A stretch of 64,000 nucleotides of DNA, taken from assembly GCF_035046485.1 (NCBI RefSeq), contig NC_085137.1, positions 11,424,252 to 11,488,251 on the forward strand. Direction: 5' to 3'. Every line of letters begins with the position of its first letter. The stretch's first letter is position 1. Made by a program: the position numbers and the translations under genes. Shown here piece by piece: positions 57,951-64,000 of the stretch. The notes under the pieces are model-generated. The model was not told the DNA's origin and made no database searches. It was given only the letters and a program-made list of their open reading frames with translations. This stretch comes from Aedes albopictus (taxonomy: Eukaryota > Arthropoda > Insecta > Diptera > Culicidae).

Positions 57951-60192
57951 AACCAGATGTTGTATAGGGATACACGAATTACTTCGTATAAAGTACTATC
58001 TTAAGTCACTATCGCATATATGTATGGCGGAGGGACTATTTTCATCGCATAGTATGTTAATTGCGATCAAGATTGCGATGTATCCGGAAAAATTGTAAAA
58101 AAAATACAAATCAACTTTAATCAGGTACGACTACATCATAGTAAACGATATTCTGATGTTTTATTACGTTGAACTTAACTTTATTCGCATAAGCGTGCGA
58201 GCAAACTCGCATTGTCAAATGAATTCGCATAATTACTTACTGAGATGAGTAGAGTATACGACTGCACTTGGCGTTTTGTTTATAATGTCAGTTTAACTCG
58301 CATTTCGTGCTTTTAAGAGATCGCATAGATGTAAAAATAAACTCGTTAAAGTGTATGTACAAACTCGCATAAGCTAGAATCGTTTCTGTTGACACAATGC
58401 GATTGACTAGGTATATGATGAAACAACAGCTCTTGTTTGACCGTGCCTATAACCAAGTGAACTACAATTATTATGGTTTCGAAGTCATCATTTGTGTTGG
58501 GTGGCCCTGGGATGGGTGACAAAACGTCGAAAAGGGTGGATGTGTTCACAGTTCAGTGTGGAGAGCTTTTTAGATTTTGTGTTAATTTAAAACGTGTTTT
58601 GTGAAAAAAGTGCAGGTAGGTAGAGTCCATTCTCTGTGAGTTTTAGTTGTCATGCAAGAGTAGGATGGTGTACAATACTGCGTCACCATAAACAAGCTCC
58701 ACAATTCATCACCAGAGGACAAGCATAATCCTGTTGGTAGTCTGAGAGAGGTAGCGATACTCAGGCCCGGATCAGAAGAGTAGCGGCCATAAGATGGCCT
58801 GGAGTCTGCTTGCTACTTCCGGCCATTTTTTAAACCAGTGGCGTATGCGCTATCTCCTAGGAGGACCGAAGAGGTCAGCTTCCGAATATTTAACAGTGTT
58901 TCAGGAGGAAGTAGGCAGACTCATCTATCCAATTTGTCCGACAGAATCTTACACTTCAATAACTTTCCTCACACGAACATAACCAACGAATTCCGGAAGA
59001 CAACCGCCCCAGGTAACTATTTGATGTTGATAAGCGCTTCTCTAGCTTGTGCAAATCAGCCTTCATTTGAACAACATCTGTGTAAAGGAACTGTAATCGT
59101 TTGTTCAACTCTTAAGCATCTAGTTTTGGTGATTTTATTCAGCCATTTGTTGATTTAAGCTCTCCAGGTGGCTGAATTAAGGTTGTAGAAGCGCTTATTT
59201 TCAGGCTGGGAATAATTTATGACTTCTATTTATAGAACAGGAAAGGATCACATGAAGCTTTGGAATCGCTTAATCATCTTTAATTCAGCAATTTATCATC
59301 AGTTATGCAGCACTGACAAAAAATAAATAAAATATGTCCCACAGAGTTCTAGCCAGTATTATCATTAGGCTCGTGTAGACGTAGATATTGGATACAGTTC
59401 ATAGTAGCTGAAATAAATATAAATATATAAATAATTATTTTAATTGAGAATCGAACTTCGGTGAATTGATTCATAGCCACTTACCTTAGCATCTGCTCCA
59501 CCTGGAATCGTACGAGCTTAGTGATTTGTGCGAGAACAAGTTATATACCGCCTTGTCTGATTAAAGGTTGAACAGCTTTGAATAAAGGCTGTGCTGAAAT
59601 TGAATAAACGATGTAAGTGCTGGGTACGAACGCTTGCATTATCTGTGAAAACATCATTGTTTTGTTTACAGTTCAGTGCTTCTTGAATTTGAAAATTGTG
59701 AATCTTTGGCGAAGTCACCCAAAATGAATAAAAATGCAGGTAAATATCCAACAAATACTACTAAGGCGTGGGAAACATGTATCTTTTATTTATTTCTAGG
59801 AAACGCTAGCAGTTTCGACGCCATCGTAACGATAAAACGTGGAAAATCCTCATCTCTACCGTCATCTCGGTGATGGTGTTTTAAAACCCTTAATTCCGTG
59901 CAGATTACTTTTCGACAATGTGTCTTCTACAGCAGCTTTGAAATCCAGCCTTCGATGATCGAAGAGGACAAAATCCTTATTCTATGTTTCTAGAAAATAT
60001 GGCCTGCAAGGCTTTTTCACACTCTTCACATATTTTTCCAAATGGCGGTAATAAATAAGTGCCATTTCTGTCACTTTTTTAAATTTACGATCTAATTTTG
60101 GGATTCGTTATGATCCGCACAACTTTTTCACTGATAGTTTGTTAATGCCATTAAAGGTTCAATATAATAACCCTAGTGCTAAACATTCAATA
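57951..60192. other. AT-rich interval with repeated TCGCAT words
   Basis: Between about 58005 and 58375, tcgcat or ttcgcataa occurs about eight times in one orientation, with two complements, suggesting a decayed repeat. The remainder shows no gene. Confidence 0.35.
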
Positions 60193-60802
60193 TTAACCCG
60201 GCGGGGTTGGGACCTTTAGACGGGTTATAGCATTTTTGTAATTTTTGTATCATGGAAATTCCAGATTTGTATAGTTTTGGCTGATATTTAAGACGGTTTT
60301 GTATATTTCAACAAGGTTTTTTGGTGTATTTTAAAGTATATTTACATTTTTTTAAATCATTGAACAATTGATGTTTTAGCCATTTTTTAGAAGTCATAGT
60401 TTACTTTGTATTGAATCGCTATAATTATCATGTTTTAATTTTTCCCGAATCATTCTATCTTAGTTTAATAGTTTAAGGGAATCGAATACACTCTAAAATA
60501 ATTTTCCTTAAAATTACACGAAAAATAAAATTTTCTATGCTAAAAATTTAAAATAAAAATATTTCAACAATAATCATAATATCTCAAAATGTTTTCATCT
60601 CAAAAAACCGTACCTCAATTTGGCTTCCAGGAAAAATATAAAAGTAAAGGGATGTTCAAAAAAAAAATAAGAAAAATAAAAGCTGGAATTCTTTAAATCG
60701 AGAATTAAAAAGAATCATCTTCCAAAACATGTTCAAATCGATTTTAGATGACGAAAAATGATAACTTGATCAAAATTAAAAATCTGGGTATTAGAGGGTT
60801 AA
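60193..60802 (-). mobile_element. 610-bp TTAA-bounded element, family C copy 2
   Basis: Flanked by TTAA, this copy has cctttagacgggttatag near its left end and shares many interior segments with 46319-47290 in inverse orientation (for example ggcttccagg at about 60620 and aatcatcttccaaaacatgt at about 60713). It lacks the 145-bp MITE nested in copy 1 and further segments. Confidence 0.65.
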
Positions 60803-61168
60803 AGATAAGCTGGATAAAGAAATGTAGAGCAGATCGACAATCTTCTATTGAGTATCATATTCAGCATACGATGATAGGCTGTACAAGAGATACATTATAC
60901 ACTCAACAAACTACTATTCATCTTGATATTCAGCTTCCACATTATTCAGCTATTGACACCATTAACCAACTATTGTTCAGCTATGGTTCTCACTGTTTTG
61001 CTATCATTGTTACTTGGGGCGTACCCCATAAACTCGACCTTATCCAGGTTATCACCACGGGCAGAGATTCCCCATCCACTTTAATCCCATTAGGTTTAGA
61101 AAGGTGGAGTACACAACAAAATGAAACTTATCAGAATAAACGAAACGTGAAAGATACTTCAAAGTTTC
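60803..61168. other. interval with possible MITE end
   Basis: The segment tattcagc recurs in both orientations and the stretch ends near tgttacttgggg, complementary to cccaagtaaca motifs at 26097 and 50093. No gene. Confidence 0.35.
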
Positions 61169-61292
61169 TTAACCCTCGAGCAATCGCGCTGTTGTATTTT
61201 GTACAACACGTTGAAAAAAATCTCGCTTTTTGTATTCAGCATTAGCGTGGTGCTGACGCAGGTAGCCAACCACGCGAGTTACGGAAGGTTAA
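61169..61292 (+). mobile_element. 124-bp TTAA-flanked MITE, family B copy 2
   Basis: Bounded by TTAA, beginning TTAACCCTCGAGCAATCGCG and ending GAGTTACGGAAGGTTAA. It matches 28796-28918 along its whole length in the same orientation. Confidence 0.8.
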
Positions 61293-61412
61293 ATATCACT
61301 GACTAACACATGGTTTACGAAAACAAAGACACCGTACTTTCGAATTTATTAGCTAATAATTTGATAACCTAGGCATTCATGCTCTAACAATTCGATAACC
61401 AACGATTCGGCT

Positions 61413-61481
61413 GGGGCCCGTGGCGCAGTGGCTACACGTTTGCTTCATAAGCGGATGGTCATGGGTTCGATCCCAGCCCCG
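61413..61481 (+). other. tRNA-like head with Met-type (CAT) anticodon loop
   Basis: ggggcccg at the start pairs partly with cagcccc at the end. The A box is gtggcgcagtggctacac, the anticodon loop ttcataa, and the B box gggttcgatccc. It belongs to the SINE and is not a functional tRNA gene. Confidence 0.75.
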
Positions 61482-61618
61482 GCACTTCGTCAGTTTCGCT
61501 TCCCCCGAGAGCGGCTGGCACTTGACCCTCTTCTGAGCTGTCATAGCTTAAACGGACCCGGATAATTGGATATCGGCGAACGGAGACCCATAATGGACGA
61601 CTCCAAATCGGACTGGAG

Positions 61619-61910
61619 TAGGGCCCATATAGCCGAGGCGGTAAACGCACGGGTATTCAGCATGACCATGCTGAGGGTGACGGGTTCGATTCCCGGTCGG
61701 TCCAGGATCTTTTCGTAAAGGAAATTTCCTTGACTTCCTTGGGCATAGAGTATCTTCGTGCCTGCCACACGATATACGCATGCAAAATGGTCATTGGCAG
61801 AGGAAGCTCTCAGTTAATAACTGTGGAAGTGCTCATAGAACACTAAGCTGAGAAGCAGGCTTTGTCCCAATGAGGACGTTACGCCAAGAAGAAGAAGAAG
61901 AAGAAGAAGG
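61619..61910 (+). mobile_element. Feilai-type tRNA-derived SINE
   Basis: The head has an A box (tagccgaggcggtaaacgc), a CAG anticodon region followed by a long variable arm of leucine tRNA type (tgaccatgctgagggtga), and a B box (gggttcgattccc). The body (ggatcttttcgtaaagg ... ggacgttacgcc) ends in a run of AAG units. I recognise this as Feilai, a very abundant Aedes SINE. It is inserted in another SINE. Confidence 0.85.
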
Positions 61911-62116
61911 AACAACAACAACACATCATTTCATCATCGTGCTTATGATTCTACCAAGGACAGGGTAGAAAAGTGAATGCAGCACAAAGGCAGACCAGTT
62001 CGATATAGTGGATTAAGAACATAATAGAATACATTTAGGCGCTGTACAAAGTGTAGGTGCAGCCGCCAATTGGAATCGCTCACGTAGTGCCCTAGTGGAC
62101 AAAAGAGCTGTAAAAT

Positions 62117-62632
62117 AGCTCAAGTGGTTAAGAATTAAAAAACCTACAGTTCTTGCTCGTCCGGACGGCCGGCCTTTCTTCTTCCTGATCTTCCACCTTT
62201 TCACTTCTAGCCCTAACGCGTGTGGTTCAGTTCCCTACTCGTGTGCGCCAAGGACCGCCATCGTAGGCACTTATCCTAAAAGAAGTTGCGCCGTAATTGT
62301 GAAAGTTTATGGGAGATGGTAGCAGAAGAGTCCCCGAAGAAGTTAATAAATGAAAAAGACATCTTACAGTAAGACTAAGAATATGGGAAAGTGTGGGGAG
62401 AAGAAGAAGCCGATAAAATCCAGAAAGTGTAGAAGAAGAGGAAGGAAAAGTGAAAGGGCAACGTGTTGTGAGTTCTTTTATATACGGCAGTGCGAACATT
62501 CCCTGCCCGCGAAAAATTGGTCAATAAGGTGTTATTTTTGGGAATCTCAGGAAGCCTACCCTCGGAGCTAGTTGACAGTTACAAGTTACAAGAGGGCTTC
62601 CTCAAAAAAAGTAACTCACTATTTGCTTAGAT
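62117..62632. other. interval without recognised genes
   Basis: Lysine- and arginine-rich frames arise from agaagaag words (62395-62455). There is no recognisable domain or RNA. Confidence 0.4.
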
Positions 62633-62820
62633 TACCGTAAAACGGGGACGTTTTTCTGTTATATCCAGCATATTTGAAATAGTTTCCTCCCAAATATCGT
62701 GCTATAGGAATCAGAAACTAAACGACATATGCAAGGAAGCTATTTAAAGTATACTTAATCTAACAAAAAAATGTTTGATCAATTTCGACGCAGAGATCAA
62801 TTTGACCCCGGTTTACGGTA
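62633..62820. mobile_element. 188-bp foldback MITE with TACCGTAAA ends
   Basis: taccgtaaaacggggac at the left and gaccccggtttacggta at the right are inverted repeats with one mismatch. The interior of about 150 bp is AT-rich and non-coding. Confidence 0.75.
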
Positions 62821-62889
62821 CTCGTTTTCGACGTTTTGACATTCGACGTTTTGTTTCTATACCTCTACCTACTAAATTGTCGTGTTGAG

Positions 62890-63415
62890 TATCATCCTGG
62901 TGTAGGTCCATGGATTACAAAAATCTTTCTGCCATTTATTATGAAAAACCTTGCGAAATCACGAAAATATGTGGAAGCCCTTTGGCTCACGATTGTCACT
63001 GAGAAAATCATCAACCTCTTTGAAGAGCAGTACGCCAGTGGTGATGATGCCTTTCTTGATGACACTCCATTGATCCTTGACACTGTCACGTTCCGGAAAC
63101 TCTACATCACGGTTTCCCAACTCTTCGAAGAAGGACCTTTTCACCGCAGCGTGCAAATGAGGTGATCGAAAGGTGGAAGCAGCACTTCGATGAGCATCTT
63201 CATGGTGTGGAGAGCGTAAACATGGAGGAACAAGGCAGCGGAGTAAATGACTATGTTAGTACAGCAGGAAGCAACGAGGCAACTCTCTCATTGAGATAAG
63301 TTAAGGATGCTATCTGGCAGTCAAAAAAAAATCAGCTGGAAAGGATGGCATTTGAGATGAAGTTATCAAAATCGACCCAAAAAAGTTTTCCACCTGCTTG
63401 CGAAGTTTCAGTGTG
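62890..63415. pseudogene. scrambled fragment of a non-LTR (RTE-like) retrotransposon
   Basis: On the plus strand, ERWKQHFDEHL (from about 63168), then VKDAIWQ, and in a shifted frame KSAGKDGI and IKIDPKKFSTCL, follow the pattern that begins the RT domain of RTE-type elements. A TAA replaces the residue before VKDAIWQ, a 1-nt shift follows, and a TGA comes after KDGI. On the minus strand, 62959-63156 reads VKRSFFEELGNRD... SVKDQWSVIKK, the linker normally found between endonuclease and RT. Opposite orientations imply an inversion. Family placement (RTE, compare JAM1 of Aedes) is inference. Confidence 0.5.
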
Positions 63416-63780
63416 TTTTCAAGGGTGTTTTTGGAAGGAAGGGGGGGGGGGCTTCAGAAGCGATTTCGGGGTTTTGGGAGGCATTCCAAGAAGTTTAAGA
63501 GCTCCAGATTCGCTACAGGAGCGTTTTTGGGGTGGTTCTTATGCATGTAACACGGTACACGAGGAGCTATCAGGAGTTTTTCAGTGGAATTTTTAACGAG
63601 TTTCAGAGCTGTTACAGGACCGTTTGGGAGTTCCGGAGGGTCTCAGGTGCGTTATATATGGTCCAAGGGGATTTCGGAGGCATTCTAGAGGAATTCAGAA
63701 GGAATTTCAGAGGCCATTCATAGCGTTTCATAATCGTTTCAAGAAGTTCCAGATTGATTGCGCTTGTAAATCTGAAGACT
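63390..63780. repeat. TTTCGGAGG-word simple-repeat block
   Basis: Repeated gatttcgg, ggcattccaag and tttcagag words; the same class as 26390-27065. A G run occurs at about 63442. Confidence 0.6.
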
Positions 63781-64000
63781 GATATTCGAGGGAGCCGTTT
63801 GGAGAATCTGAAATGAACATCGAACTCACCACATAACAGCACAAAGTTGAATGAAATAAATGAGTTTTATTCACACAAAAGTTATGCTTGTACATTCGAT
63901 GGTTTATGCTGAAGAAAGTTCCTAGGAAAACAAAAATCGTCCTTGCAGCCGGGATTCCTCCGGCACCTTTTTCAGGGCATCCTCCTGGAACTTCAGAAGT
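63781..64000. other. window end without recognised gene
   Basis: Mixed sequence; the last 60 bases (gggattcctccggcacc ...) look like the start of another GGAATTCC-type block. Confidence 0.35.

Larger units (their letters stand above)
61413..62116 (+). mobile_element. tRNA-headed SINE interrupted by Feilai
   Basis: The tRNA-like head (61413-61481; A box, CAT anticodon loop, B box gggttcgatccc) and the first 140 bp of body match the minus-strand copy at 5142-5556. The body is then interrupted after aatcggactgga and resumes at gaacaacaac (about 61910), continuing to about 62116. Removing the insert restores an element of about 415 bp, equal to the other copy. Confidence 0.8.

Overview
This window is repeat-dominated DNA from a mosquito, most likely Aedes. 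The evidence is a recognisable Feilai-type tRNA-derived SINE (61619-61910), dense small inverted-repeat elements, blocks built from GGAATTCC/CTGGA words, BEL/Pao gag remnants with a PHD finger, and an intact single-ORF non-LTR retrotransposon. I find no confident host protein-coding gene and no functional rRNA or tRNA gene. Most open frames are by-products of 3-nt-compatible simple repeats or antisense shadows of the retrotransposon.

Layout. 1-14 kb: AT-rich intergenic DNA with short repeat blocks, a 123-bp TTAA-flanked MITE, foldback elements at 4.6, 7.3, 11.4 and 12.8 kb, and a tRNA-headed SINE at 5.1-5.6 kb. 14.2-21.8 kb: a long GGAATTCC-word block containing a tandem duplication with a unit of about 1.95 kb. 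21.8-24.3 kb: low-repeat DNA. 24.3-25.7 kb: a compound foldback, one arm of which is interrupted by a GGAATTCC block. 26.4-32 kb: a second simple-repeat type (TTTCGGAGG words), a candidate solo LTR, a TTAA MITE and a 2.2-kb interval bounded by inverted CGTCCATAAATGACGTAGC ends. 32-34.4 kb: low-repeat DNA. 34.8-35.5 kb: a foldback with a tRNA-like sequence in each arm. 35.6-46.2 kb: GGAATTCC-word DNA split by a MITE and by a 4476-bp LINE (40487-44962).

The LINE is the centrepiece. Its 1214-codon frame carries all expected endonuclease, reverse transcriptase and RNase H residues. It is flanked by a direct duplication of exactly 674 bp that differs at one base, which looks like an exceptionally long target-site duplication from a recent insertion. 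Its large frame lacks an early ATG, and a short overlapping frame and a strong hairpin lie upstream.

46.3-64 kb: two related TTAA-bounded elements, low-repeat DNA with one weak candidate first exon, more GGAATTCC blocks, a decayed BEL/Pao gag (53-54.3 kb), a Feilai SINE nested inside another SINE (61.4-62.1 kb), a short foldback and a scrambled RTE-like fragment.

No genes work together here as a pathway. What the window records is nested and serial transposition. Several insertions can be ordered because a second copy, or the opposite arm of a palindrome, preserves the empty site. All family assignments are from reading the sequence; none was checked against a database.
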